From positions 1 through 43,742 of the forward strand of contig CAJUQB010000040.1 in NCBI GenBank assembly GCA_910588285.1: a stretch of 43,742 nucleotides of DNA, given 5' to 3'. Of this stretch, positions 8,836 through 16,592 are shown piece by piece. A program made the position numbers and the translations under genes. The first letter of the stretch is position 1; every line of letters begins with the position of its first letter. The notes below the pieces were generated by a model. That model was not told the origin of the DNA. It saw only the letters and a list, made by a program, of their open reading frames with translations, and searched no databases. The stretch is from an uncultured Lachnospiraceae bacterium. GTDB lineage: Bacteria > Bacillota > Clostridia > Lachnospirales > Lachnospiraceae.

Positions 8836-10278
8836 ATGAAGCTGAGCATGTGGATTCTGGCCGACTGGCTTAAGGACTATCACCCCACCGCAAATATTCC
8901 CGGAAACGAATTTGCCATTGAATCCGTCCGGCTTTTTTCCAATGAGCCGCCCTCCAATGACCATACCGTGTACATCGGGCGGCTCAGCGACCTGTTCTAC
9001 ACAGGAAGCGACCAGGTCATCTGTACCCACCACAATGATATCCTGATCCTGGAAACCACGGATCTGGAGGAGGTCTTAAACTGTGTGCTGAATGCATTGG
9101 AGCGATACCAGGGCTGGGGCACCCGGATGCTGGAGCTTCTGGCTTCCAACGCCATGCTCCAGGAGCTTTTTGACACCACCTCCTCCCTGCTGCCGGAGCC
9201 CATTTTCCTGATGGATGTCTCCCAGCGGTTCCTGGCCCATATGCCCCTGTTTGCCCGGGGAGAAGTCGATCCCGTCTGGGACGACATGGTGGCCTTCGGC
9301 AGCCCTGACATTGATTTTCTGGTCACGGTCAACCAGGCCTTCCCGGAGCGCTTTGCCAAGCGGGAGCTCTACGTTCTGGAAGCCGGCCTGTTTCCCCACC
9401 GCTGCTACAATCAGAACTTTTTCTTCCAGGACAAATGGGTGGGAACTGCTGTGCAGATCGAGCGTACCCCTGGTACCAGCCGCGGATGCCTGGATACCTT
9501 TTCCCTGTTCTGCGGCTTTCTGCAGCGCTGGTTTGACATCCACATCCAGGAGGAGCAGTCTGTCCTCCTGGACTACCTGCTGCTGTCTGTTATCACCGAC
9601 CCGGATACTTCCCAGGAGGAGCTGGTACGGCTTCTCCAGCTCCAGGGCTGGCGCGAAACCGATTCCCTGGTATTTTTGAAGCTGGATACCCCCTTTCAGC
9701 CCTTTTCCCTGAACCAGCATCTGTGCCGGTCCTTAAACCTTCAGTTTGGCTTCCTCTATGCCATCCAGGCTGAGCTCTCCCTCTGCGTGCTGGCCAATCT
9801 GCAGCGCTGTCCCCTGGCAGAGCTTCTGGACCGGCTTGGCCCCTGGCTGCGCAGCAATCGCTGCTACGGCATACAGGGGCGCCTGTTCACCATGAGGGAT
9901 TCCCTGTATGACCAATACCAGTATGCGGTTCTTACATCGCAATACTGCGGCCAGGAGCCGGGCCGCCTTTACTGCGGCGATGAGTTTGCCCTGCCCTATA
10001 TGCTAAAAAGGCTCCAGGGCAATCTCCTGCCCCAGATCATCCACCCGGCCCTGGCTAGGCTACAGGCCTACGACCAGGAGCACCACGCAGAATTTTATCC
10101 CACATTAAAGGCTTATCTGCAAAATGAGCGGAGCCTGGTCCGCACTGCGGATGCCCTGGGACTGCACCGCAATTCCCTGCTGTACCGTGTCCGGCGGCTG
10201 GAAGAACTTGTGGAGGCAGACCTTACGGACCCAATGGTGCGGCTGCATATTTTGCTGTCCTATGAGCTGGCGCCATAA
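8836..10278 (+). CDS. PucR-family transcriptional regulator, paralogue 1
   Basis: A 480-residue regulator. The C-terminus has the PucR helix-turn-helix: LKAYLQNERSLVRTADAL followed by GLHRNSLLYRVRRLEEL. The N-terminal part (MKLSMWILADWL) matches the start of the second PucR gene at 33592 (MQLSLWILKNWL), which fixes the start at this ATG, placed 6 bases after AAAGGAGGT; an upstream in-frame ATG at 8794 would precede the transcription start. Family members sense small metabolites and usually activate neighbouring catabolic genes. It is divergent from a URO-D/MFS pair and is therefore the likely local regulator. Its last five codons lie inside a 93-bp direct repeat. Confidence 0.88.
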   Translation: MKLSMWILADWLKDYHPTANIPGNEFAIESVRLFSNEPPSNDHTVYIGRLSDLFYTGSDQVICTHHNDILILETTDLEEVLNCVLNALERYQGWGTRMLELLASNAMLQELFDTTSSLLPEPIFLMDVSQRFLAHMPLFARGEVDPVWDDMVAFGSPDIDFLVTVNQAFPERFAKRELYVLEAGLFPHRCYNQNFFFQDKWVGTAVQIERTPGTSRGCLDTFSLFCGFLQRWFDIHIQEEQSVLLDYLLLSVITDPDTSQEELVRLLQLQGWRETDSLVFLKLDTPFQPFSLNQHLCRSLNLQFGFLYAIQAELSLCVLANLQRCPLAELLDRLGPWLRSNRCYGIQGRLFTMRDSLYDQYQYAVLTSQYCGQEPGRLYCGDEFALPYMLKRLQGNLLPQIIHPALARLQAYDQEHHAEFYPTLKAYLQNERSLVRTADALGLHRNSLLYRVRRLEELVEADLTDPMVRLHILLSYELAP

Positions 10279-10356
10279 CCAAAGTGCATGGCACAATCCA
10301 AAGTCGGCATTTCACAGCCGCCGCAGCCCAGGCTATACTGGATACAAAAGCAGGGC
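10264..10356 (+). repeat. 93-bp direct repeat, left copy
   Basis: Covers the last codons of the PucR gene (from GAGCTGGCGCCATAA) to GCAGGGC. It is matched by 10851-10943 with two mismatches. The copies bracket a 494-bp island with a toxin-like gene. Flanking bases outside the repeat differ. Confidence 0.95.
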
Positions 10357-10392
10357 TGATTTTCTTAATTTCATATTATTTGCTGTCGCATC

Positions 10393-10420
10393 TTGCAAAA
10401 TGCTGTCACTATGATAGAAT
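10393..10420 (+). promoter_or_regulatory. Putative promoter of the toxin-like mRNA
   Basis: TTGCAA at 10393-10398, 16-bp spacer, TAGAAT at 10415-10420. The match is moderate. Transcription would start near 10427, at the GGTGTTACC block. Confidence 0.5.
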
Positions 10421-10511
10421 ATATACGGGTGTTACCAAAACGGGTAGCGGTTCGCCTTTTGCCAAAATGAGTACATTTTGAGAGCTTCCTGTATCGAAGG
10501 AGGGGATACAT

Positions 10512-10556
10512 ATGGAAAATAAAGCGGAAGGTAAATACGATTGGTGTTCGGAATAA
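10512..10556 (+). CDS. 14-residue leader ORF overlapping the toxin-like gene
   Basis: ATG at 10512 follows a very strong ribosome site (AAGGAGGGG, 10498-10506) and encodes MENKAEGKYDWCSE, stopping at 10556. It overlaps the first five codons of the hydrophobic peptide gene in a different frame. The pattern resembles leader frames in hok/mok-type toxin mRNAs, where leader translation controls toxin translation. Alternatively it is simply the remnant of a frameshifted N-terminus. The peptide itself has no recognisable function. Confidence 0.5.
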   Translation: MENKAEGKYDWCSE

Positions 10557-10675
10557 TTTTGGAATTTGTCGGTATTGCAGTGACGGTCATCAGCATCATC
10601 GTCACGATAATCAGTATCCGGCAGAACGGAAGAAATAAAAGACATCAAAAAAGCAACCGCACCGACCAAAGTTAG
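10541..10675 (+). CDS. Small hydrophobic peptide, candidate type I (holin-like) toxin
   Basis: A 44-residue peptide beginning MVFGIILEF from a TTG start at 10541 (GTG at 10544 is the alternative). GGAAGGT at 10526-10532 is a suitable ribosome site. Residues 3-26 form one uninterrupted membrane helix rich in Ile and Val; the tail (RQNGRNKRHQKSNRTDQS) is strongly basic. This plan, a single helix plus a charged tail, is that of Fst/TxpA/holin-like type I toxins of Firmicutes, which damage the membrane when overproduced. The 3' end of the gene runs into a perfect bidirectional terminator and a convergent promoter lies downstream, as expected for an RNA antitoxin. No named family can be assigned from sequence reading. 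Confidence 0.6.
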   Translation: MVFGIILEFVGIAVTVISIIVTIISIRQNGRNKRHQKSNRTDQS

Positions 10676-10689
10676 GTTGCTTTTTTGAT
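10644..10689. terminator. Bidirectional terminator shared by toxin mRNA and antisense RNA
   Basis: Perfect 15-bp stem: ATCAAAAAAGCAACC (10644-10658) and GGTTGCTTTTTTGAT (10675-10689), 16-nt loop, with an A-run on one side and a T-run on the other so that it works in both directions. The toxin stop codon lies within it. Confidence 0.9.
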
Positions 10690-10738
10690 AACCACATAAC
10701 TGAGGCGAACCGTTGCTTTATGGTAACACCTTTTTCTA
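10650..10738 (-). ncRNA. Candidate antisense RNA antitoxin
   Basis: A minus-strand transcript of about 90 nt is predicted from the promoter at 10745-10773 to the shared terminator. It would be complementary to the last 8-9 codons and the terminator of the toxin mRNA. It contains no start codon with a ribosome site. Extent is inferred from promoter and terminator positions only. Confidence 0.5.
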
Positions 10739-10744
10739 CAAAAT

Positions 10745-10773
10745 ATGTTAGCACTTATCCGTGTTTCCGTCAA
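10745..10773 (-). promoter_or_regulatory. Promoter of the antisense RNA
   Basis: On the minus strand: TTGACG (10773-10768), 17-bp spacer, TAACAT (10750-10745). The start would be near 10738, a few bases before the GGTGTTACC block. It is a better match than the sense promoter, as is usual where the antitoxin RNA is in excess. Confidence 0.7.
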
Positions 10774-10813
10774 CAACTTTTTCAAAATATTGCTATCAAA
10801 TATTGCTATTTTC

Positions 10814-10850
10814 GTTACTATGAGCGGCCCCCAGGCCGTGGAATAGTAAC
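10814..10850. repeat. Palindromic element abutting the right direct repeat
   Basis: GTTACTAT (10814-10821) pairs with ATAGTAAC (10843-10850), with an inner CGGCC/GGCCG stem. It ends exactly where the right 93-bp repeat begins. The 11-mer TATGAGCGGCC inside it recurs at 30950 and 43465, so it may belong to a dispersed palindromic repeat family. Confidence 0.8.
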
Positions 10851-10943
10851 GAGCTGGCGCCATAACCAAAGTGCATGGCACAATTCAAAGTCGGCATTTC
10901 ACAGCCGCTGCAGCCCAGGCTATACTGGATACAAAAGCAGGGC
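10851..10943 (+). repeat. 93-bp direct repeat, right copy
   Basis: Second copy of 10264-10356, with two C-to-T differences. It contains a fossil of the PucR 3' end (GAGCTGGCGCCATAA) that is no longer attached to a reading frame. It ends 49 bp before the next start codon. Confidence 0.95.
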
Positions 10944-10992
10944 CCTTCCCCAGCGGATCCGGCCCCAACCAATTCATATGGAGGTATCTGTT

Positions 10993-12126
10993 ATGGGAAA
11001 ATACGAAGAAAACCTGGAACGCATCCGCAAAGCCGTCCGCTGTGAGCCGGTGGACCGTGTCCCCGTGGCCCCCTGCGGCAACGCTTATTATGCAAGATGC
11101 TCCAACATGCTGATGAAGGATTACATCACGGACTTTGACGCTGCCTGCGACGCCAACCTGGCAGAACAGGTGCGCATTGACGCCGATGCCACCCAGAATG
11201 TCATTTTCTCCCCCTATCTGCTGGGAACCCAGTGGCTCAGCAAGGCTGCGCTGCCTGGCCGGGACCTTCCCGACAATGCCATGTGGCAGATCGTGGAATG
11301 TGAAAATATGGCCTTTTCGGACTACGAGGAGATCAAGCGGATGGGCTGGGATGCCTGGCAGAAGAAGTTCATTGCCGAAAAATGTGACAACAACTGGGAG
11401 AACCTGGCGCCCTTTTTTGCAGCCAATCCCCGCTCCTACCAGAAGTTCCGCGACGCAGGGATCCCCTGTATCTGCGATTTCCTGATGATTACGCCCTTTG
11501 AGTATTTTTGCGGCGGCCGCTCCCTGGAGACCTTTTTTGTGGAGGATCTGATGGATGAGCCGGAGCTGATGCATGAGATTTTTGACCTGGTGCTGGAACA
11601 CAATCTGAAGGCTTACCGCCAGCAGATCGTCGATACCCACGCCCTGGGCGTGTGGATCGGAGGCTGGAGAACCGGCCCTGACCTGGTATCCCCGGCCATA
11701 TTTGATGAATTTGTATGGCCCTCCTTCCGGGCTTACTACGACCTGTGCATTGAGATGGACATCATCCCCATTTTCCACCTGGATTCCAGCTGGACACTGG
11801 TGCTGGATCGGTTCCGGGAGCTGCCGGAGGGAACCTATGTGATGGCCCTTGACTCCAAGACCGACATCCGCAAATGCCGCCAGGTGCTGGGCCCCAAGGT
11901 CTGCATCCTGGGAGACGTACCCTGCGAGCTGATGACCTACGGCACGCCGGAGGAGGTTGCCGACTATGTGACAAAGCTCCTTACGGACATCGGTCCCTGG
12001 GGCTGCATTATTGCCACAGGCTGCGACATTCCCTCTGACGCCAAGCCGGAAAATGTAAAAGCCATGAGCGACGCTGCCCACAGCTTTTTACAGACACATT
12101 CTTTTGCCAAATCCGGTCTCATCTGA
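10993..12126 (+). CDS. URO-D superfamily protein, paralogue 2
   Basis: A 377-residue URO-D-fold protein beginning MGKYEENLERIRKAV, typical of the short methyltransferase-like clade. The start is the ATG 8 bases after GGAGG (10980-10984); the frame is open further upstream only because it runs through the direct repeat. Landmarks are FHLDSSW (H262-L-D264), GDVPCELMTYGTPEEV and ATGCDIPSDAKPEN with C344. Compared with zinc-dependent MtaA-type enzymes the His-x-Cys pair is His-x-Asp, a variant seen in many clostridial members. It probably handles a methylated or carboxylated small molecule, perhaps with a corrinoid protein encoded elsewhere. A LysR gene follows after 37 bp and may be co-transcribed. 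Confidence 0.82.
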   Translation: MGKYEENLERIRKAVRCEPVDRVPVAPCGNAYYARCSNMLMKDYITDFDAACDANLAEQVRIDADATQNVIFSPYLLGTQWLSKAALPGRDLPDNAMWQIVECENMAFSDYEEIKRMGWDAWQKKFIAEKCDNNWENLAPFFAANPRSYQKFRDAGIPCICDFLMITPFEYFCGGRSLETFFVEDLMDEPELMHEIFDLVLEHNLKAYRQQIVDTHALGVWIGGWRTGPDLVSPAIFDEFVWPSFRAYYDLCIEMDIIPIFHLDSSWTLVLDRFRELPEGTYVMALDSKTDIRKCRQVLGPKVCILGDVPCELMTYGTPEEVADYVTKLLTDIGPWGCIIATGCDIPSDAKPENVKAMSDAAHSFLQTHSFAKSGLI

Positions 12127-12163
12127 TAAAATATTTATAAGAATATTTTTCAGGAGGCCCCAC

Positions 12164-13054
12164 ATGAACCTGACCCAGATGAAATACTTTATCACTGCTG
12201 CCAAATGCCTGAACTTCACCCAGGCCGCAGACAAGCTGTTCATCACCCAGCCGGCCCTGAGCCGTCAGATCGCAGCCATGGAGACAGAGCTGAACATGCA
12301 GCTGTTCGTCCGCAGCAGCCATTCCCTGAAGCTGACCCCGCCGGGCACTGTGCTTCTGGAGGAATTTGAGCGGATCTACAATGACTATAACCTGGCCGTG
12401 GCCAGGGCCCAGGGCAGCTTTGCGGGCTTGAGCGGAGAGCTGAACATCGGCATTCTGGAGGGGGCTTATGTGGGAGACCTGTTTCCCGGCGTCCTGCGGT
12501 ATTTTGACGAATTTTATTCCAATGTGAAGATCAATCTGCGCACCTACAGCTTCAATGCTCTGATTGAGCGGCTCTACAGCGGGAAGCTGGATCTGATCAT
12601 CTCCCTGCTCTTTGATATTGAGGGCCGTGAAAAGCTGAATTACCGCGTCATTGAGAAAACCCGGGATCATGTGGTGGTCCACCGGAATCACCCCCTTGCA
12701 GGCAGGGACCATGTCCGTCTGTCGGACTTTCGGGAGGACAATTTCCTGATGGTCTCCACCGAGGACTCGGAAAAATCCCCCCGGCTCATCATTGATGCCT
12801 GCAAAAACGACGGCTTCTACCCAAAGGTAAAATTCGCCTCCTCCCTCCAGGAGGAAATGCTCTGGGTGGAGGCCGGCGTTGGGGTCTGTATCCTGGATAC
12901 CCGCAACAGCTTATACAAAAATACCTCCGTGCGCTTTCTGGATGTAGATATGATCAGTGATCCCAGCCTGACATTGGCCTGGAACACGGACAATTACAAT
13001 CCTCTGCGGGAGGTATTTATTGATAATTTTTTCTTATCGCCGTCTTCGCCTTGA
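12164..13054 (+). CDS. LysR-family transcriptional regulator
   Basis: A 296-residue LysR-type regulator. The N-terminal winged helix-turn-helix is clear (MNLTQMKYFITAAKCLNFTQ, then AADKLFITQPALSRQIAAME). The periplasmic-binding-protein-like effector domain spans about 90-290. CAGGAGG lies 7 bases before the ATG. It follows the second URO-D gene on the same strand by 37 bp and could regulate it or the divergent cassette; LysR proteins usually need a small-molecule co-inducer. Its 3' end overlaps the convergent carboxypeptidase gene by 21 bp. Confidence 0.93.
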   Translation: MNLTQMKYFITAAKCLNFTQAADKLFITQPALSRQIAAMETELNMQLFVRSSHSLKLTPPGTVLLEEFERIYNDYNLAVARAQGSFAGLSGELNIGILEGAYVGDLFPGVLRYFDEFYSNVKINLRTYSFNALIERLYSGKLDLIISLLFDIEGREKLNYRVIEKTRDHVVVHRNHPLAGRDHVRLSDFREDNFLMVSTEDSEKSPRLIIDACKNDGFYPKVKFASSLQEEMLWVEAGVGVCILDTRNSLYKNTSVRFLDVDMISDPSLTLAWNTDNYNPLREVFIDNFFLSPSSP

Positions 13055-14536
13055 TTTGCGGCCAATGATATGACGGTGTATCTGGCCCCTTTGCCGGTTC
13101 ATAATCCGATGGCGGATCCAATGGAAATTATCCTTCAGCAAATAGATGCCAAAGCCCAGGCCTGCCAGAAGGATTACTCCAAGAACAATCCCCACAATCA
13201 GCCAAGAATTCACACCGGCCTCTGGCTGCTCTGCCTCCTCCTGAAGTACAGGTGTCTCTGGCGCCTCCTGGAAGGGATATGGTACGATCTCCTCCATGGT
13301 GCGGAGGATATTGGCTGCCCCTACCGGTTTCTTGTTGTAGGTAAACTGCAGGATTCCGGCTGCCTGAGGATCATTGGTCATTGCCAGCTCCTGCTCTGTT
13401 TCTGCAAAGGAAACACCCTTTGGCAGCGTCACAACCGCCTCCTGATCGAGATCGGCAAATCTGCCTGTTTCCAGAAATTCTCCTTCCGTCTGTTGGCCCT
13501 CTTCTGCTATATTCCGGGAAATGCTGCTATTGTAAAAATGCTCAAATCCCCAGTCCAGAAGGGCTCTGGTATCCTCATACTGGCTGGTTTTGTCCTCCTG
13601 CATCACTACAGTTACCAGTGTCACGCCCTCCTTCTCTGCAAAGGTCACAAGGGTATGACCCGACACCTGGGTGTACCCGGTCTTTCCGCCAATACATGGT
13701 TCATAATACCGGCTTTCGCTCTGCTTCATCATCTTGTGATGATTGGTCAGATAAGTAATCTCCTCGTGCTTGTTGGTGGGCGGAATATCATACCGCACAG
13801 TGCCTACGATCTGGCGGAAGGTATCATTCTGCAATGCATAGCAGGAAATCAGGGCCATATCGTAGCAGGTGGTGAGATGCTCCTCATCCGGCAGGCCATG
13901 GGGATTGTTAAAATTCGTCCCCTGGCAGCCCAGCTCTGCTGCCTTTGCATTCATCATGCCAACAAATTCCTCGTAGGTTCCCCCCACATGCTCCGCAATG
14001 GCATAGGCACACTCATTTGCCGATTCCAGCATCATGGCGTACATGCACTCCTCCAGCGTCATCACCTCATCCACATCCCGCCAAATGCCGGAGCCCTCGG
14101 TCTTAAATACCGCATCATGGGAAAAGGTAACCTGATCGCTGAAATTCCCGTTCTCGATGGCTACAATGGCTGTAGCAATCTTGGTAATACTGGCAGGATA
14201 CCCCTGCTGGCGGGAATTCTTCTCAAAAAGAATTGTCCCGGAATTGGCCTCCATCAGAATGGCTCTCCCGCCTGTCACCTCCGGCGGTGTCGGCCAGCCC
14301 TCGGTCTGCGCCTGGTCTTCTGTCCCGGGCTGGCCGGCCTCCGGCGCATCTGTCCCTGATGCATCCTCACCAGACTGGCCCGGCTTTGATGTACCTGTCC
14401 CGGGCTGGCCGGCCTCCGGCGCCTCACCTTCGGGCTGTACTCCTGCTGCATGTACACTGAAATTCCAGCTGCCGCTATGGCTGGCAGTCAGACATGCCGC
14501 TGTCAGTAACAGCGCTGCAAATCTTCTTCCTCTCAT
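13034..14536 (-). CDS. D-alanyl-D-alanine carboxypeptidase (PBP5/DacF family)
   Basis: A 500-residue exported enzyme that trims the terminal D-Ala of peptidoglycan stem peptides. All three serine-acyltransferase motifs are present: S116-I-T-K119, S172-A-N174 and K285-T-G287. A signal peptide (MRGRRFAALLLTAACLTASH) ends near residue 31. A Pro/Gly/Glu-rich linker with two copies of PEAGQPGT (40-47 and 65-72) separates it from the catalytic domain. A C-terminal helix (about 445-468) followed by basic residues (RHIIGRKSRRRRR) anchors it to the membrane. The ribosome site AAGGAAG precedes the ATG. No partner gene adjoins it. Confidence 0.93.
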   Translation of the reverse strand: MRGRRFAALLLTAACLTASHSGSWNFSVHAAGVQPEGEAPEAGQPGTGTSKPGQSGEDASGTDAPEAGQPGTEDQAQTEGWPTPPEVTGGRAILMEANSGTILFEKNSRQQGYPASITKIATAIVAIENGNFSDQVTFSHDAVFKTEGSGIWRDVDEVMTLEECMYAMMLESANECAYAIAEHVGGTYEEFVGMMNAKAAELGCQGTNFNNPHGLPDEEHLTTCYDMALISCYALQNDTFRQIVGTVRYDIPPTNKHEEITYLTNHHKMMKQSESRYYEPCIGGKTGYTQVSGHTLVTFAEKEGVTLVTVVMQEDKTSQYEDTRALLDWGFEHFYNSSISRNIAEEGQQTEGEFLETGRFADLDQEAVVTLPKGVSFAETEQELAMTNDPQAAGILQFTYNKKPVGAANILRTMEEIVPYPFQEAPETPVLQEEAEQPEAGVNSWLIVGIVLGVILLAGLGFGIYLLKDNFHWIRHRIMNRQRGQIHRHIIGRKSRRRRR

Positions 14537-14651
14537 GTTCTATATCTTCCTTATTTCACCATTATTTTCCAAAAATCGCGCTCTTTTGGCACGAAACGAC
14601 AAACTCATCATAGCATGCTTTCACCAAAATAGCTATAAAAACTTTGATGTT

Positions 14652-16094
14652 TTACGGATTCTTGGTCAGGTCCTGATCCTTGTCATGGGTTTGGGATGCG
14701 CACAGGCTGCGCAGAGCCGGCTGATCCAGAAGCTTTCCATCCCTGTCAAACCGGGAGCCATGGCACGGGCAGTCCCAGCTTTCCTCCTCCGGATTCCACT
14801 CCAGGCGACAGCCCATATGGGAGCAGACCGGCGCCTTTTCCAGGCTGCCCTTCTCGCTCCGGACTCTTGTCCAAAGCCCTTTGGACAGCCCCTTTACCGA
14901 TTCCCGCAGCTCCATGCACAATTTCCCCGGTGTGGACACCATATGGCGCTTCTGCGGTGAAAATATGCCCTCCCAGGGACTTGCCCCCTTGAGGATCAGG
15001 TCCGAAAGGATCCGGACCGCTGCCATGGAGGATGTCATTCCCCATTTCTGAAATCCGGTGGCCACATACCAGTTAGGCCGCAGCCGTGAAAAACGGCCGA
15101 TATAGGGAACACCGTCCAGCGGCATACAGTCCTGGGCGCTCCAGGCCGCGGCTGCCCGGCTGTCTGGCCAATACCGGCGGGCAGCCTGCAGCAGTGCCTC
15201 ATACTGCCCGCCGCAGCAGTTATGGCCTGTCCGGTGGCTGCCTCCTGACACAATCAGATACTCCTCCGTCGGCCGGAGGGAGAGAGCGCCCTGGTCAATC
15301 CCATAATACAGATCCTTCAGCTTCCCTGCATGCTCCAGGGCAATGGCATAGCTCCGTTCCTGATGCATCCGCATGAAATAAAAGCCCGGCATATTGACAA
15401 AGGGATAATGGGTGCAGAAAATAATATGGTCTGCGGTAACCATATGTCCCTCTGTGTAGAGCCTGTTCCCTTCCACCCTTCGGACACTGGTATGCTCATA
15501 GATTTCCAGGTGCTTTGCAAGGGCCTGCAAAAACCGCAGGGGATGAAAATGCGCCTGATTGGGAAAGCACAGGGCTGCCTGTACCGCAAAGGGCAGACCT
15601 AAAGGCTCTCCTTCCTGGGGCCTCCAAGGCCCGCTGCCTGTTTTAAGCTCTGCCTTAAGGCCCAGCTTCTCTGCCGCCTCATACTCCTGCTCCAGCGCTC
15701 TTTCATCCGTTTCCGTATATAGATATGAATTGCAAGGGGTAAAATTACAGTCTATCCTCTGTTGATGTATCATCCGGCCATATGCTTCCACTGCCCAGCC
15801 ATTTGCAGCAGCATAAAGCCCGGCCCTTTCCGGCCCGAACTGCCGTATCAGGCGGTCATAGATCAACCCATGCTGGCTCGTAATTTTTGCAGTTGTATTT
15901 CCCGTCTGTCCCCTTCCGATTTCATCAGCCTCCAGCAGTATGGTTTTCAGGCCGCTGTCCTTCAAAAAACAGGCAGTCAGTACCCCTGCCATTCCACCCC
16001 CGATCACCGCTGCATCCACACAGCGGTCCTCCTGCAGGGCGGGATGGGAAAACAGCTCCACATCCTTTTTCCAGATTGAAATGCCTCGGTTCAT
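14652..16094 (-). CDS. FAD-dependent oxidoreductase with C-terminal Rieske [2Fe-2S] domain
   Basis: A 480-residue DAO-type flavoprotein. The dinucleotide-binding motif is VIGGGMAGVLTACFL near 29-43, followed by LLEADEIGRGQTGNTTAKIT. The C-terminal Rieske domain shows C424-S-H426-MG-C429 and C442-P-C444-H445, so both cluster ligand pairs and the disulfide cysteines are intact. Proteins of this architecture are found widely in Firmicutes; their substrates are unknown, and some are annotated as glycine/D-amino acid oxidase-like. It is presumably cytosolic. The ribosome site is weak: AGGAG lies about 13 bases from the ATG. No operon partner is evident. Confidence 0.9.
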   Translation of the reverse strand: MNRGISIWKKDVELFSHPALQEDRCVDAAVIGGGMAGVLTACFLKDSGLKTILLEADEIGRGQTGNTTAKITSQHGLIYDRLIRQFGPERAGLYAAANGWAVEAYGRMIHQQRIDCNFTPCNSYLYTETDERALEQEYEAAEKLGLKAELKTGSGPWRPQEGEPLGLPFAVQAALCFPNQAHFHPLRFLQALAKHLEIYEHTSVRRVEGNRLYTEGHMVTADHIIFCTHYPFVNMPGFYFMRMHQERSYAIALEHAGKLKDLYYGIDQGALSLRPTEEYLIVSGGSHRTGHNCCGGQYEALLQAARRYWPDSRAAAAWSAQDCMPLDGVPYIGRFSRLRPNWYVATGFQKWGMTSSMAAVRILSDLILKGASPWEGIFSPQKRHMVSTPGKLCMELRESVKGLSKGLWTRVRSEKGSLEKAPVCSHMGCRLEWNPEEESWDCPCHGSRFDRDGKLLDQPALRSLCASQTHDKDQDLTKNP

Positions 16095-16129
16095 AATATA
16101 CGCTTACACTCCTATATCCACTCATTCAC

Positions 16130-16436
16130 GCTAAACCGTGTATTTTATTAGACTTGACCGCCCCTCCCCAAAATATACATTTTTCTATTTTCGCCGCAAA
16201 GCGGACTTTGCGGAGCGTTTTCGCGATATATTTCCTCTCCGCCGCAGTGTGATCCCGCCCGGAGGGCTTTTTGTGATATAGGAAATCCGGAGGAATTTCC
16301 GATATCATAAAAAACAGCCACACAGAACGAATCTGCATGGCCGTCTCTTCTTGCGAAAGCTTCTTTTTTGCGAAATCTTCTTTCTTAGGAAGCTTCTTTC
16401 TTAGGAAAGCATTTCTCTCATAGAGACTCCTTCCCC
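16130..16436. other. Gene-free stretch with hairpins and short tandem repeats
   Basis: I see no convincing gene. It holds a palindrome around 16277-16307 (GATAT-GGAAAT...ATTTCC-GATATC) and two tandem copies of TTCTTTCTTAGGAAGC-like sequence near 16378-16410. It separates the rubredoxin and flavoprotein genes and may contain the rubredoxin terminator, though no clear T-tract hairpin is visible. Confidence 0.5.
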
Positions 16437-16592
16437 CTATGCCTGGCTGAACTGATCCTTGCCTACAAAGCATACCGGGCACTCAAAATCCTCCGGCAAA
16501 TCCTCGAACTTTGTTCCGGGCTCAATTCCGTTTTCCTGATCTCCGGCTTCCTCATCATATTCCCAGCCGCATACATCACATACGTATTTCAT
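16437..16592 (-). CDS. Rubredoxin
   Basis: A 51-residue rubredoxin, a one-iron electron carrier used by strict anaerobes in oxygen and peroxide detoxification. The Fe(Cys)4 ligands are C5-x2-C8-G and C38-P-x-C41. It starts MKYVCDVCGWEYDEE from an ATG preceded by a strong GGAGGT. The acidic loop is longer than in classical rubredoxins (QENGIEPGTKFEDLPEDF). It ends at TAG 16437-16439. It is transcribed toward the FAD-Rieske gene but about 340 bp away from it. It is easily missed because of its size. Confidence 0.93.
   Translation of the reverse strand: MKYVCDVCGWEYDEEAGDQENGIEPGTKFEDLPEDFECPVCFVGKDQFSQA

Larger units (their letters stand above)
10428..10730. repeat. Inverted two-block repeat flanking the toxin-like gene
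   Basis: Left arm: GGTGTTACCA (10428-10437) and CGGTTCGCCT (10448-10457). Right arm, reverse-complemented: AGGCGAACCG (10703-10712) and TGGTAACACC (10721-10730). Each 10-bp block is a perfect match; the inner spacers are 10 and 8 bp. Both predicted convergent RNAs would thus carry the same blocks near their 5' ends. Confidence 0.85.

Noticed and set aside
10885..12081. 398-codon minus-strand frame opposite the second URO-D gene
   Set aside because: No ribosome site and no recognisable domain; the plus strand has a full URO-D protein.
7375..12126. URO-D genes as haem biosynthesis hemE
   Set aside because: No other haem genes are nearby, lengths and N-termini differ from HemE, and they lie in MFS/PucR cassettes; the methyltransferase-like branch fits better.
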